Positions 45,542-54,965 are shown, counted from the stretch's first letter. The stretch: 64,000 bases of DNA from Muribaculaceae bacterium (GCA_017557665.1 JAFYYI010000088.1:1-64000); one strand, 5' to 3'. Notes: generated by a model not told the origin, from the letters alone. Program-made: numbers and translations.

Positions 45542-46723
45542 TTACTCTTTCTTGTTGCCGTACTGGCTCAGGAACGAAGATGTCAGGGTGAGAGGTGCTT
45601 TATTGTTGTCCTTTTTCTTCTTGGCCGACTTGTGTAACGGATTGGGCTGATGTAGCACAAACTCACAGTAGTAGGATATGATAAGCGTCGTTAGTGGCAG
45701 GCCGATAATCAAGCCGATGAAGCCCATCACATAGACCCACAACGACAGAGAAAGGAAAATGATGGCGGGATTCAAGCCCATCTGGCTCTTCATGATGGTG
45801 GGGATGAGTACCATGTCCTGGATGATCTGGCAGATGATGTAGGCCAAGATGACCCAGCCGAACATCACCCAGAAACTGCCGCCCGTCGCAGCAGTGGCCA
45901 CAAGGCACAGGAAGGCGGCGATGGGGATGGAGATGAGCTGCAGATAAGGCACCATGTTGAGCAATCCCACAAACAGGCCGAAGGCAATCGCCATCGGCAG
46001 GCCGATGATATAGAACTCGATGGCGAAAATCACGCCCACAAAGAACGACACAGCGGCTTGACCGCGGAAGTAGCGGCTCATCGTGTCGGCAACATCGCCG
46101 AAGATGCGCAACGCCATGCGGCGGTATTTGGAGGGAATAGCTGCCTTGAAAGCTCGTGACAACTTATTGAAATCCAACAGGATGAAGAACATGTACAACA
46201 GCACGATGAACCATGACACGATGCTGAAGATGACACTCATGGTGCCACCAACCACCGACCAGGCTCCAGATGCCGCCTTGTTGATGATGTCCATCCATTG
46301 TTGCTTGGAGAAGATTTCGTTGAGTTTCTCCACGTCGATATAACGCTGGAAGAAGTCATTGACCTCGGCAGGGATATAAGGCACGTTGAACGATGAGCGT
46401 GCATAAGCCGCCAACTGCTTGGACATCGTGCTAAACTCGTCAATCAGATAGGGGATAACCAGCCAAAGCAAGCCCGCAATCACCGCGATGACAATAATCA
46501 GGGCAAGTACCACGGCGATGCCGCGTGATTTGATGCGCGCTTTGCGTTGCAACCATTCAACCAACGGCTCAATGATATAGGCGAGGATAAATCCCACGAC
46601 AAACGGCATGAGTACCGGGCTCAGGTAGTTGATGAGCCACACGCCGATTCCCACGCTGATGACGGTCAACACCAGCCTGACCACGCGGTCAAGGTCATAT
46701 TTCTTCTGTTCAATCTGTGCCAT
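45542..46723 (-). CDS. AI-2E family (PerM-like) membrane protein
   Basis: A 393-residue protein with about seven or eight membrane helices and the family pattern: an N-terminal pair of helices (IGVWLINYLSPVLMPFVVGF), a central amphipathic region, and PxxxGLFVGLLNMVPYLQLIS near residue 265. Family members include the AI-2 exporter TqsA and Na+/H+ antiporter-like proteins, so the substrate is not assigned. A basic tail (KKKKDNNK) ends the protein. Confidence 0.87.
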   Translation of the reverse strand: MAQIEQKKYDLDRVVRLVLTVISVGIGVWLINYLSPVLMPFVVGFILAYIIEPLVEWLQRKARIKSRGIAVVLALIIVIAVIAGLLWLVIPYLIDEFSTMSKQLAAYARSSFNVPYIPAEVNDFFQRYIDVEKLNEIFSKQQWMDIINKAASGAWSVVGGTMSVIFSIVSWFIVLLYMFFILLDFNKLSRAFKAAIPSKYRRMALRIFGDVADTMSRYFRGQAAVSFFVGVIFAIEFYIIGLPMAIAFGLFVGLLNMVPYLQLISIPIAAFLCLVATAATGGSFWVMFGWVILAYIICQIIQDMVLIPTIMKSQMGLNPAIIFLSLSLWVYVMGFIGLIIGLPLTTLIISYYCEFVLHQPNPLHKSAKKKKDNNKAPLTLTSSFLSQYGNKKE

Positions 46724-46741
46724 ATCTTGGATTAACTGTAT

Positions 46742-46785
46742 CGTTTCTCTCTAATCTCTAATCACTAATCCTCAAGTTTCTTGAG
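46742..46785. repeat. Period-7 spacer repeat between xth and the permease
   Basis: TCTCTAA, TCTCTAA, TCACTAA and TCCTCAA are consecutive heptamers near 46750-46775. Confidence 0.65.
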
Positions 46786-47541
46786 TTAGAAATCGATGTC
46801 TACTTCAACTGGGCAATGGTCGCTGCCGAAGATACCGGTGTGGATTTTGGCGTCGGTCAGTCGGTCTCTCAAGCGGTCACTCACCAGGAAATAGTCGATG
46901 CGCCACCCCGCGTTCTTCTCGCGGGCCCTGAAACGGTAGCTCCACCACGAGTACACATCGGTCACATCGGGGTTGAAGAATCGCCAGGTATCGGTGAAGC
47001 CCGAGCCGAGCAGCGTGGTCATCTTCTCGCGTTCCTCGTCGGTGAAGCCGGCATTCTTGCGGTTGGTCTTGGGATTCTTCAGGTCAATCTCCTGATGGGC
47101 CACGTTGAGGTCGCCGCACACGATGACGGGTTTCTTCTTGTCCAGCGACAACAGATAGTCGCGGAAGGCGTCTTCCCATGTCATGCGGTAATCGAGGCGA
47201 CGCAGACCGTCCTGACTGTTGGGCGTGTAGCAGGTCACGAGGTAGAAATCGGGCATCTCCAAGGTGATGACGCGCCCCTCGTGGTCATGCTCCTCAATGC
47301 CGATGCCGCGAGTGACGCTCAGCGGCTCGTGGCGGCTGAAGATGGCCGTTCCCGAGTAGCCTTTCTTCTCGGCATAATTCCAGTAGGAGTGGTAGCCTTC
47401 AAATTCAAGGTCCAACTGCCCCTCTTGCATCTTGGTCTCCTGCAGGCAGAAGAAATCGGCATCGAGTTCCTTGAAGATGTCTCCAAAGCCCTTGCCCACC
47501 ACGGCTCTCAAGCCGTTCACGTTCCACGAGATGAATTTCAT
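46786..47541 (-). CDS. xth: Exodeoxyribonuclease III
   Basis: From ATG 47541 ([10 protein letters not shown]) the product has 251 residues. An upstream start at 47583 would overlap the DUF4250 gene and is rejected. Motifs of the ExoIII/APE1 family are present: [16 protein letters not shown] (metal Glu34), GDLNVAH, and the terminal GSDHCPVEV with catalytic His. It repairs abasic sites and trims 3' ends. It follows the DUF4250 gene by 10 nt. Confidence 0.94.
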   Translation of the reverse strand: MKFISWNVNGLRAVVGKGFGDIFKELDADFFCLQETKMQEGQLDLEFEGYHSYWNYAEKKGYSGTAIFSRHEPLSVTRGIGIEEHDHEGRVITLEMPDFYLVTCYTPNSQDGLRRLDYRMTWEDAFRDYLLSLDKKKPVIVCGDLNVAHQEIDLKNPKTNRKNAGFTDEEREKMTTLLGSGFTDTWRFFNPDVTDVYSWWSYRFRAREKNAGWRIDYFLVSDRLRDRLTDAKIHTGIFGSDHCPVEVDIDF

Positions 47542-47551
47542 TGTCGTATGC

Positions 47552-47731
47552 TTAAGTGTTGAATTGTCGTCGGATGGGATCATACGAGATACCGGCTCTG
47601 CCCAGTTCGGTGAGCAGTGTAATCATGTTGATGCCAGCGCTGGCACACAATGTCTCAAGGTCCATGTTGTTGGCTTTGAGCATCATGTTGATGTGCTGTG
47701 ACTTCATGAAAGGGTCTGACGGTAAATTCAT
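47552..47731 (-). CDS. DUF4250-family small protein
   Basis: A product of about 59 residues from MNLPSDPFM; an in-frame ATG four codons earlier is possible. The pattern [17 protein letters not shown] followed by [10 protein letters not shown] matches the short DUF4250 family as I know it. The function is unknown. It shares a transcript with xth 10 nt downstream. Confidence 0.72.
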   Translation of the reverse strand: MNLPSDPFMKSQHINMMLKANNMDLETLCASAGINMITLLTELGRAGISYDPIRRQFNT

Positions 47732-47762
47732 AATGATTTGCAATTAGATTGATTCTAATCTG

Positions 47763-47770
47763 CAAATATA
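47763..47770 (-). promoter_or_regulatory. -7 element for DUF4250-xth
   Basis: On the minus strand the sequence reads TATATTTG, 31 nt ahead of the ATG at 47731. The -33 element is not clear. Confidence 0.5.
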
Positions 47771-47814
47771 CTGCATTTCTCGTGTCTAATGGCCATTATG
47801 GCTGAAAAAAGATG

Positions 47815-47822
47815 TAATTTTG
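47815..47822 (+). promoter_or_regulatory. -7 element abutting the RluA-like start
   Basis: TAATTTTG ends 5 nt before the ATG at 47828, so transcription would begin at about the start codon. No -33 TTG is evident. Confidence 0.5.
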
Positions 47823-47827
47823 TGGTG

Positions 47828-49453
47828 ATGAATGACAAATTCCATCTGTTGGGTAATGAAGCGGCGGCAGTGGCACTACCGCAACAATTCACCTGCCCGT
47901 TCTGCTATGAACCGCATCCGCTGGCGGTGATGGCGGCCGAACATGTGCAGCGCTATGTCGCTTCTCGTGACGATTGGGCCGATGAGATGAACGCTGGTAA
48001 GATGCTGGGCGTGCTCGTGGCACATGACGAACAGGGGCAGTTGGGCTTTCTCGCCGCTTTCTCCGGCAATCTGGCAGGCCGCGTCAGGCATGACTACTTC
48101 GTGCCACCGGTTTATGACCTGCTGGACCCTCAGGGCGAGTTCAAGATGGGCGAGGCCCGGATTACCGCCATCAATCATGAGGTGGAGCGCATGGAGCATG
48201 CTCCCGAATTGGCTGGAATGATGCAGCGTGAAGCAGCGGCAAGACAGCAGATGACCGAAGAAATCATCGCTTTCAAGTCACTCATGGCCACTCACAAGCG
48301 CCAACGTGACGAGCGCCGCAACGTGGGACCGCTCACTGCCGCCGAAGAGGAAGCCCTCTTGAATCAGAGCCGCTTTGAGAAAGCTGAACTGAAACGCATC
48401 CGTCAGCGTCACGATACAGAGCTCCAGACCATTGCCGATGAAATTGCTGCTTATCGTCGCACAATCGACAGCCTGAAGGAACGTCGCAAGGCCATGAGTA
48501 TTTCGCTGCAGGAGAGGATCTTCAGGCTCTTTGTCGTGAGCAATGCGCGTGGCGAGCGCCTTGATCTGGTTGAGGTGTTCAAGCCGCTGGGTACGCTGCC
48601 ACCGGCAGGGGCGGGGGAATGCTGCGCCCCACGGTTGCTCAATTATGCCTTCATCCATGATTTGCGTCCCGTATGCATGGCCGAGTTTTGGTGGGGAGCA
48701 TCGCCCGTGGGCGAGGTGAGGCATCACGGTCACTTTTATCCCGCCTGCCGCAGCAAGTGCAAGCCCATCCTTGAATTCATGCTCCAGGGCCTTGACGTGG
48801 AGGAGAATACCTTAGGCCAACCGATGGAAGACATGACGCTTGACATTGTCCATGATGACCGATGGCTCACGGTCCTCAACAAGCCTTCAGGAATGCTCAC
48901 TGTGCCCGGCAAATTACTGGAAGACAGCCTATTGACGCGTTACCAAGAAACTCACCCCGAGGCGCATGGGCCCATCGTGGTGCACCGCTTGGACCAGGAG
49001 ACATCGGGGCTTGTCATCTTTGCCAAGGATAAGGCGAGTCACAAGGCCTTGCAACAACAATTTGAGAACCACACCATCAGGAAATGTTACATAGCCTTGC
49101 TTGACGGCATTGTGCTTGATGATGAAGGCGTTATCGACCTGCCGCTGCGGCCCGATGTCGATGATCGTCCCCGTCAGCGTGTGGACCTTGAGTATGGCAA
49201 ACCCGCCGTGACCCGTTATCGTGTGTTGGAACGACGTGACAACGTGACTCGGGTGGCGTTTGAGCCCTTGACAGGCCGCACCCATCAGTTGCGTGTCCAT
49301 GCCTCCCATCCCATGGGCTTGAACTGCCCCATCGTGGGCGATCGACTCTATGGCAAGGTAGCAAGTCGCCTCATGTTGCACGCCCAGTCCATCACTTTCA
49401 ACCATCCTTACACAGGGGCGGTGATGACCTTGAATTGTCCTCCCGAATTCTAA
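47828..49453 (+). CDS. RluA-family pseudouridine synthase with long N-terminal extension
   Basis: A 541-residue protein from ATG 47828; the frame opens at 47789. The C-terminal about 210 residues are an RluA-type synthase with catalytic Asp389 in HRLDQETSGL and later GRTHQLRVH. The preceding 330 residues contain a Cys-x-x-Cys near the start (FTCPFCYEPHP) and a charged coiled-coil-like region (about 140-240). They end in a segment with EFWWGASPVG and YPACRSKCKP. Such extensions occur in some Bacteroidota RluA proteins. The RNA target is unknown. Confidence 0.88.
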   Translation: MNDKFHLLGNEAAAVALPQQFTCPFCYEPHPLAVMAAEHVQRYVASRDDWADEMNAGKMLGVLVAHDEQGQLGFLAAFSGNLAGRVRHDYFVPPVYDLLDPQGEFKMGEARITAINHEVERMEHAPELAGMMQREAAARQQMTEEIIAFKSLMATHKRQRDERRNVGPLTAAEEEALLNQSRFEKAELKRIRQRHDTELQTIADEIAAYRRTIDSLKERRKAMSISLQERIFRLFVVSNARGERLDLVEVFKPLGTLPPAGAGECCAPRLLNYAFIHDLRPVCMAEFWWGASPVGEVRHHGHFYPACRSKCKPILEFMLQGLDVEENTLGQPMEDMTLDIVHDDRWLTVLNKPSGMLTVPGKLLEDSLLTRYQETHPEAHGPIVVHRLDQETSGLVIFAKDKASHKALQQQFENHTIRKCYIALLDGIVLDDEGVIDLPLRPDVDDRPRQRVDLEYGKPAVTRYRVLERRDNVTRVAFEPLTGRTHQLRVHASHPMGLNCPIVGDRLYGKVASRLMLHAQSITFNHPYTGAVMTLNCPPEF

Positions 49454-49558
49454 GTGCCTGAACCATAATTGAAAAAATTTACATTTTTTTTGAATTGTGC
49501 TTGTTTTAGTCAAAAAGACTGAAACAATGCTAATTGTTTACAAAAATAAATTAAATCG

Positions 49559-49590
49559 TTTTGAGGTTTGCAATTGTAACTATATATTTG
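49559..49590 (+). promoter_or_regulatory. Promoter of the TonB-C protein gene
   Basis: TTTTG (49559-49563) is followed after 19 nt by TATATTTG (49583-49590), 59 nt before the ATG. Confidence 0.7.
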
Positions 49591-49649
49591 CCGAGTGAAT
49601 GGTTGAAATCAGCCAGGAATTCACACGTTAATCTCTAATTAATAAGCCT

Positions 49650-50090
49650 ATGCTCAAACAATTACGCTTTGGATTATTGACATTGTTGGCTTTGATTGCG
49701 GTGTTGCCTTTGGCAGCACAGGTGCGTCACGTCACTACTGTCAATCCCATGTCCAAGCAGTCCTATACCGAAGTCTATGAAGTTGACTACGTGGACATAC
49801 AACCCCAATTCCCTGGTGGTGAGCGTGGCTTGATCAACTTTATCAATAAGACGCGTGAGTATCCCTACCATGCCTATCAACGTCGCATCGAGGGCCGTGT
49901 GCTGTGCAGTTTCATCGTCGGCACCGATGGCCGCGTGACCGATGTGCGTGTTGTTCGCGGTGCTAACGACGAGAGCCTGAACCGCGAGGCTGTGCGCGTC
50001 ATCGGCAAGATGCCTCGTTGGAGTGTGGGTAAAGTAGGCAATCATGCCGTTCCCGTAAGGGTGGTGATGCCCATCAACTTCAGGTTGTAA
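49650..50090 (+). CDS. TonB C-terminal domain protein, secreted
   Basis: A 146-residue protein with an N-terminal signal peptide (MLKQLRFGLLTLLALIAVLPLAAQ) and a TonB C-terminal domain (about 52-146). Visible motifs are PQFPGGERGLINFI, EGRVLCSFIVGTDGRV and VRVVMPINFRL. It lacks the long Pro-rich linker of classical TonB, and the N-terminus looks cleavable, so it may be a free periplasmic TonB-box binder rather than an energy transducer. Stand-alone gene with its own promoter and terminator. Confidence 0.78.
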   Translation: MLKQLRFGLLTLLALIAVLPLAAQVRHVTTVNPMSKQSYTEVYEVDYVDIQPQFPGGERGLINFINKTREYPYHAYQRRIEGRVLCSFIVGTDGRVTDVRVVRGANDESLNREAVRVIGKMPRWSVGKVGNHAVPVRVVMPINFRL

Positions 50091-50118
50091 TTGACCTGCA
50101 GATAAAGAATAACGATAT

Positions 50119-50149
50119 ACACCATTACGCTTATGTAATGGTGTTTTTT
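50119..50149 (+). terminator. Terminator after the TonB-C gene
   Basis: ACACCATTAC (50119-50128) pairs perfectly with GTAATGGTGT (50135-50144), then a T run. Confidence 0.9.
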
Positions 50150-50200
50150 GTTTCTGTTCCATTATAATCGTGGCAGATAGTCAGTTTTTGTGGGATTTAT

Positions 50201-50232
50201 TTTGCATAATGATGGTTTTTTCACTACTTTTG
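50201..50232 (+). promoter_or_regulatory. Promoter of the first tandem C10 gene
   Basis: TTTG (50201-50204) is followed after 20 nt by TACTTTTG (50225-50232). The leader would be about 140 nt. Confidence 0.7.
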
Positions 50233-50374
50233 CAGGGTCAAGGAATGTGTTTCCCTCAAGAGGGGTAGTGTTCCGAAGATTAAGCATCTGAATTTGGCTT
50301 TTGGTTTGATGAATATAAATTAACCTTAATCAATTAACTTGACATATAACTTTTAATTACTTAACTATAACTTT

Positions 50375-52342
50375 ATGATTATGAAAAAAATCTTTTTGTT
50401 GGCAACGCTCGTGCTTGCCTCGTTGCAACTCTCGGCTGCCAATGTGGATCTGGCGGCAGCCCAGCAGAAGGCCCAGCGTTTCCTGATGTCCCAGGCCACT
50501 AATGGCCGCATCATGGCCTCAGCCCCTGTAGTAAAAACCACCCATACGGTGAACAGTTCGACCGTTTCCAATCAAGCTGCTTACTTCATTGTAAACACCG
50601 ACAAGGGTTACGTTATCGTGTCTGGTGACGACCGTGCCCGCGATGTCCTCGCTTATGGTAACGGCTCCATTGAAAACCTGAATGACGTCCCCGAGAACAT
50701 GAAGTTCTTCCTGGACATGTACAAGGCCGAGATGGATTATTTCCTGGCTCATCCCAACCAGCCGATCAATATCCGCAACGCCAACCTTGGCCAGTCGGTA
50801 TCGCCGATGCTGCAAACCACATGGCAGCAGGGCTCCAACAACGGCAGGTCGCCTTATAACAGGTTGTGCCCGAAGGATGGTGGCAGCACTTGCCTGGTGG
50901 GTTGTGCGGCAGTTTCCTTGTCTCAGGTGATGAACTTTTGGAAGTATCCCGCTGGCTCGCCCGCTCTTCCCGCCTATACCGGTGAGAGGGGTGTCTATGT
51001 GAATGCCCTGCCGGCTTACACCTTTGATTGGGATCACATGCGTAACAGCTACAAGAATGAGAACTGGACCGAACAGGAGCGCGATGCCATTTCCAACCTG
51101 ATGCGCTATGTCGGCCAGGCATTGTTCATGGACTATAATCCCCAGATGAGTGGTGCCGACGAGGATCAGATGCTGATGGCCCTCAGGCTCTTCGGTTATG
51201 ATGCCGATGCCCACTATGTGCTCAAGAACGATTATGACAAGGCGATGACCGAGCTCTTCAACGATGACGAGTGGACTACCATGATGCAGACCGAGTTGAT
51301 CGAGGGTCGTCCTCTGATGTATTGCGCTTACTCAGCGACTTCTGCTGGTGACAGTTTCTATGGTCACGCATTCAATGTCGATGGCTATGACTCCACCAAC
51401 GACACTTACCATGTGAACTTTGGTCAGTCCGAGGATAGGAATGGCTGGTATGCGTTCAATGCCTTCGGCTACGGTATCACGGTGTATAAGTACTTCCAGC
51501 TGATGTTTGTCGGTGTGAAGCCTACTCCCGAGGGTGTTGCTCTTCCCCCGCGCATTGTTGCCCACGCTCTTGTCAACCAGCCTGAAACCAATCTCGGCTC
51601 GAGCGTAAACACCAAGATTGACCTGATCGGTCTTGACTTGACCGGTGATATCACGGTGACCCTGACCGACGAGAACGGTTATCACACCGTTGACGTTAAC
51701 GCCATCGCCTTGAGCGAGCTTGACGCCGCTAATCACAAGGTCATCACGGTGACTTATAATCCCACCGATGATGCAGGTATGCACTATGCTTACCTCACCT
51801 TGAGCAGCCCAGGCGCAGAGCCTTTGTACATCTACTTCTACAGCACCTCCAACGGTACAAATGAGAAGGTGGCTCCCGTGATGCGTCCTGCTAATGAGGA
51901 AGCTGTCACCGCATCATCGTTCCGTGCCGACTGGCGCCACACCACCAACGTTGAACTCGTTGAGAGCTACACGCTTGAGGTAACCGATGCTAACGGCCAC
52001 ACGACTACTATCCCCGAACTCAATGTGAAGTCCTACACCGTGGAAGGCTTGGCTGGTGGTACCTATCAGTACAAGGTTAAGGCTATTTACACCGACGGCA
52101 CTGAGAGCGAGTGGAGCAACACCGAGCAAGTGACTCTGGGCGGTGCGCCTGTTGTTGAGCATATACCTGGTGACGTGAACCATGACAACGAGGTAACGAT
52201 CACCGATGCGATTGCCCTTATCAACTACATTCTCAACGACGAAGGTGACATCTGCACCACCTGTGCTAACTACAATGGTGACAGTGAAGTCAATATCACT
52301 GATGCAATTGACCTCATCAACTTCATCTTGAACAAGCTGTAA
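50375..52342 (+). CDS. C10-family cysteine protease with dockerin, tandem 1
   Basis: A 655-residue secreted zymogen; the start may be residue 1 or Met3 (MIMKK). Signal peptide (about 1-22), Spi-like prodomain (25-130), catalytic Cys177 (CLVGCAAVSLSQ) and His331 (YGHAFNVDGY). The usual NWGWxG loop is replaced by NFGQSED, so the conserved Trp is lost. One fibronectin-like domain (about 500-590) precedes two dockerin-like repeats (GDVNHDNEVTITDAIALI, NYNGDSEVNITDAIDLI). It is shorter than its two neighbours by about 145 residues. Confidence 0.85.
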   Translation: MIMKKIFLLATLVLASLQLSAANVDLAAAQQKAQRFLMSQATNGRIMASAPVVKTTHTVNSSTVSNQAAYFIVNTDKGYVIVSGDDRARDVLAYGNGSIENLNDVPENMKFFLDMYKAEMDYFLAHPNQPINIRNANLGQSVSPMLQTTWQQGSNNGRSPYNRLCPKDGGSTCLVGCAAVSLSQVMNFWKYPAGSPALPAYTGERGVYVNALPAYTFDWDHMRNSYKNENWTEQERDAISNLMRYVGQALFMDYNPQMSGADEDQMLMALRLFGYDADAHYVLKNDYDKAMTELFNDDEWTTMMQTELIEGRPLMYCAYSATSAGDSFYGHAFNVDGYDSTNDTYHVNFGQSEDRNGWYAFNAFGYGITVYKYFQLMFVGVKPTPEGVALPPRIVAHALVNQPETNLGSSVNTKIDLIGLDLTGDITVTLTDENGYHTVDVNAIALSELDAANHKVITVTYNPTDDAGMHYAYLTLSSPGAEPLYIYFYSTSNGTNEKVAPVMRPANEEAVTASSFRADWRHTTNVELVESYTLEVTDANGHTTTIPELNVKSYTVEGLAGGTYQYKVKAIYTDGTESEWSNTEQVTLGGAPVVEHIPGDVNHDNEVTITDAIALINYILNDEGDICTTCANYNGDSEVNITDAIDLINFILNKL

Positions 52343-52365
52343 ACCAAGTTCACCAACTGACACAG

Positions 52366-52406
52366 AAAAGGCTCAGACGCACAATATGGGCGCCTGAGCC
52401 TTTTTT
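52366..52406 (+). terminator. Terminator after tandem C10 gene 1
   Basis: AAAAGGCTCAG (52366-52376) pairs with CTGAGCCTTTT (52394-52404). The loop resembles that of the next terminator at 54916. Confidence 0.88.
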
Positions 52407-52501
52407 AGAATTGGGGACAGGCAGTTTCTTAACCTGATGACTCACCTTTTGAGCGATTGTTGTTTTACCACGATTAATCACCTGAATAAACTATAAAAGT
52501 T

Positions 52502-54892
52502 ATGAAAAAAATCTTACTTCTTGCCTTATTGGCACTGATGTCCATGCAGTCATGGGCCGCGCCCGTTGATGTGTCGGTTGCACAGGCCAAAGCACAACGT
52601 TTCTTGACTGCCCAAGTAAGTCGCGGCAAATTTATGGCTCCCGCCGCACGCAATGTCAAGTTGGGAGTAACGATGACTACGGCTGAATCCAATACCCCCG
52701 CATTGTATATCTTCAACAGCGATGGCGCTTTTGTCATTGTTGCCGCTGATGACCGTGCCCAAGAGATTCTCGGCTATGGCGAAGGCTGCATCAACGACCT
52801 GGAAAGCATGCCCTCGAACATGCGCTTCTGGCTGGAGTATTATGGCCGACAGATGGATTTTCTGATGTCGCATCCCGACCTGAAGGTCAGCAAACCCGTG
52901 ATAAGGGACGCTGTCGACATTGAACCGATGCTTGAAGCCATGTGGGATCAAGGTTCTCCCTACTATAACCAGTGCCCGGGTGCGGGTGGTACGCATGCGA
53001 TGACGGGCTGTGCCTGTACATCGCTGGCTCAAGTATTTTACCATTGGAAATTCCCTACTGACCCCACGCCTGTGGTTCCCGGCTACACGACCCGAAACGG
53101 GAGTTTTACGCTTCAGGAATTACCTTCGATAACATTTGACTGGAACAATATGCTTCCCACTTATAGGTTTGGCCAGTATGAAAGTGTCAATGCCACAGCA
53201 GTGGCCCAGCTGATGCGTTATATCGGTCAAGCCGAGGAGATGAATTATGCCGTGAATGGCAGTGATGCTTGGGAAGATGACATCGCCAGGGCGTGTGACA
53301 TGTTTGGATATCAGAATGCTGTTCCTGTCTACAAGAGCACGATTAACTTCGACACAGGGGAGGAGACGACCTATATCAACGACGAGGATTGGTCGGCCAT
53401 GATACTTGAGGAACTCCAGGCTGGACGTCCGATGGTGTTCTGTGCTTTTGATTACGTTAACGCTAATAATAACTATGTGGGTCATGCCTTCAATGTCGAT
53501 GGATACAGGGCTTCGGATGGTATGTTCCATATCAATTGGGGCTGGAGCGGCACCGGAAATGGCCATTTCGCCTTGAATGCATTCGCCAACCAGGGTGCAA
53601 ACTATCACCTTGGTCAGCGCATCGTGAAGAACATCTATCCGTCGATTGCTCAGGGCCCGACTATTATTGCTGACCCAGGTCAGCTGAATCTGCAGTCGCG
53701 TGTCGGTAAAGCCGTCACAGCCACCTTCACTGTCAAGGGTAAATTGCTCACCGATGACATTACCTTGACGTTGAACGATCCTGCTGGTGTGTTTGCACTT
53801 AATGCAGCCTCTTTAACGCCTGAAGAGTGCGGTTACTACAAGTGGATTACCGTGACTTATAATCCCGATGCCGTTGGAAATCATTCTGCAACAGTGACTT
53901 TGAGCAGCCCCGGAGCCGAGGATAAGGTGATTACCTTGAACGGCTCGGCCGACATCGCTATCGCCGACCCTGTGATGCAACCTGCCGCCGAAAGTGCCAT
54001 TACCCTGACATCGTTCCGTGCCGACTGGATTGACGAGACTCCGGCCGAGAATGTTGACAGCTACACCCTTGATGTGGAGCTGAAGCCCAGTTACTATCTC
54101 CTTGAAGAAGCCGACTGGAGCAATGTGGCAGCGGGAAGTTTCTCGGCGGAAACCGCTAATGCTGCCAATTATTTCCCTGCTGGCTGGTCCTTTGCAGGCG
54201 CTGACCTGTGGGCCGAGGATGGTTGCATCTCGATTAATGGTAACTTCAGTTTCTCGACGCTAACCCATAATCTCGCCGATGAGAAGAAGGCAACCGTAAT
54301 ATTGACAGCCAAGACGGGTTATAACTCGTCTAGTTTCACGGTTTCAACAAGTGTTGACGAGGAGGAAATTACCGTCTCGAACAGGACATTCACGCAGCAT
54401 GTGGTTGTTCTGGACTGTGCCGATCTTGACAATGTGACGGTTACCAACAAAAGCGGTAATCCCTACTTATTGAATATGCAGGTCTATGCCGGCCAGGAGG
54501 AAGGGGCCAAGTTGCGCGCTAGCGAGGAAGGCAATGACACACATCGCACCATCACCGGTATCACCAACAAGTCCTACACGGTGCAAAACCTGTTGGCGGG
54601 TGGCACTTTCCGCTACAAGGTGAAAACCCTGTACACCGACGGCACCGAGAGCTCCTGGAGTAATCTTCAGCAGGTCACCTTGGTTGACAACGGACCCACC
54701 CCCGACACCCATGAGCCGGGTGACGTGAACCATGACGGTGACGTGAACATCTCGGATGCCATCACGTTGATCAGCTACATCCTCAATGATGGCGGCGACA
54801 TCTGCGCTACCTGCGCCAATGTCAACGGTGACGATGAGGTCAATATCACCGACGCGATTGATCTGATTACCATCGTCCTGAACAAGCTGTAA
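52502..54892 (+). CDS. C10-family cysteine protease with dockerin, tandem 2
   Basis: A 796-residue secreted zymogen. Signal peptide (about 1-20), prodomain, catalytic Cys170 (AMTGCACTSLAQ), His328 (VGHAFNVDGY) and an intact HINWGWSG loop. Beta domains follow, including a segment DETPAENVDSYTLDV shared with the next gene and a jelly-roll-like insertion (about 535-665) absent from tandem 1. Two dockerin-like repeats end it (GDVNHDGDVNISDAITLI, ANVNGDDEVNITDAIDLI). The preceding gene has a terminator, but I see no clear promoter in the 95-nt gap. Confidence 0.87.
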   Translation: MKKILLLALLALMSMQSWAAPVDVSVAQAKAQRFLTAQVSRGKFMAPAARNVKLGVTMTTAESNTPALYIFNSDGAFVIVAADDRAQEILGYGEGCINDLESMPSNMRFWLEYYGRQMDFLMSHPDLKVSKPVIRDAVDIEPMLEAMWDQGSPYYNQCPGAGGTHAMTGCACTSLAQVFYHWKFPTDPTPVVPGYTTRNGSFTLQELPSITFDWNNMLPTYRFGQYESVNATAVAQLMRYIGQAEEMNYAVNGSDAWEDDIARACDMFGYQNAVPVYKSTINFDTGEETTYINDEDWSAMILEELQAGRPMVFCAFDYVNANNNYVGHAFNVDGYRASDGMFHINWGWSGTGNGHFALNAFANQGANYHLGQRIVKNIYPSIAQGPTIIADPGQLNLQSRVGKAVTATFTVKGKLLTDDITLTLNDPAGVFALNAASLTPEECGYYKWITVTYNPDAVGNHSATVTLSSPGAEDKVITLNGSADIAIADPVMQPAAESAITLTSFRADWIDETPAENVDSYTLDVELKPSYYLLEEADWSNVAAGSFSAETANAANYFPAGWSFAGADLWAEDGCISINGNFSFSTLTHNLADEKKATVILTAKTGYNSSSFTVSTSVDEEEITVSNRTFTQHVVVLDCADLDNVTVTNKSGNPYLLNMQVYAGQEEGAKLRASEEGNDTHRTITGITNKSYTVQNLLAGGTFRYKVKTLYTDGTESSWSNLQQVTLVDNGPTPDTHEPGDVNHDGDVNISDAITLISYILNDGGDICATCANVNGDDEVNITDAIDLITIVLNKL

Positions 54893-54915
54893 ACGAAATT
54901 TTCAAACTGATATGT

Positions 54916-54957
54916 AAAGGACTCGGGCGCACAACATAGGTGCCCGAGTCCTTTATT
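54916..54957 (+). terminator. Terminator after tandem C10 gene 2
   Basis: AAAGGACTCGGGC (54916-54928) pairs with GCCCGAGTCCTTT (54942-54954). Confidence 0.88.
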
Positions 54958-54965
54958 CATGTCTT

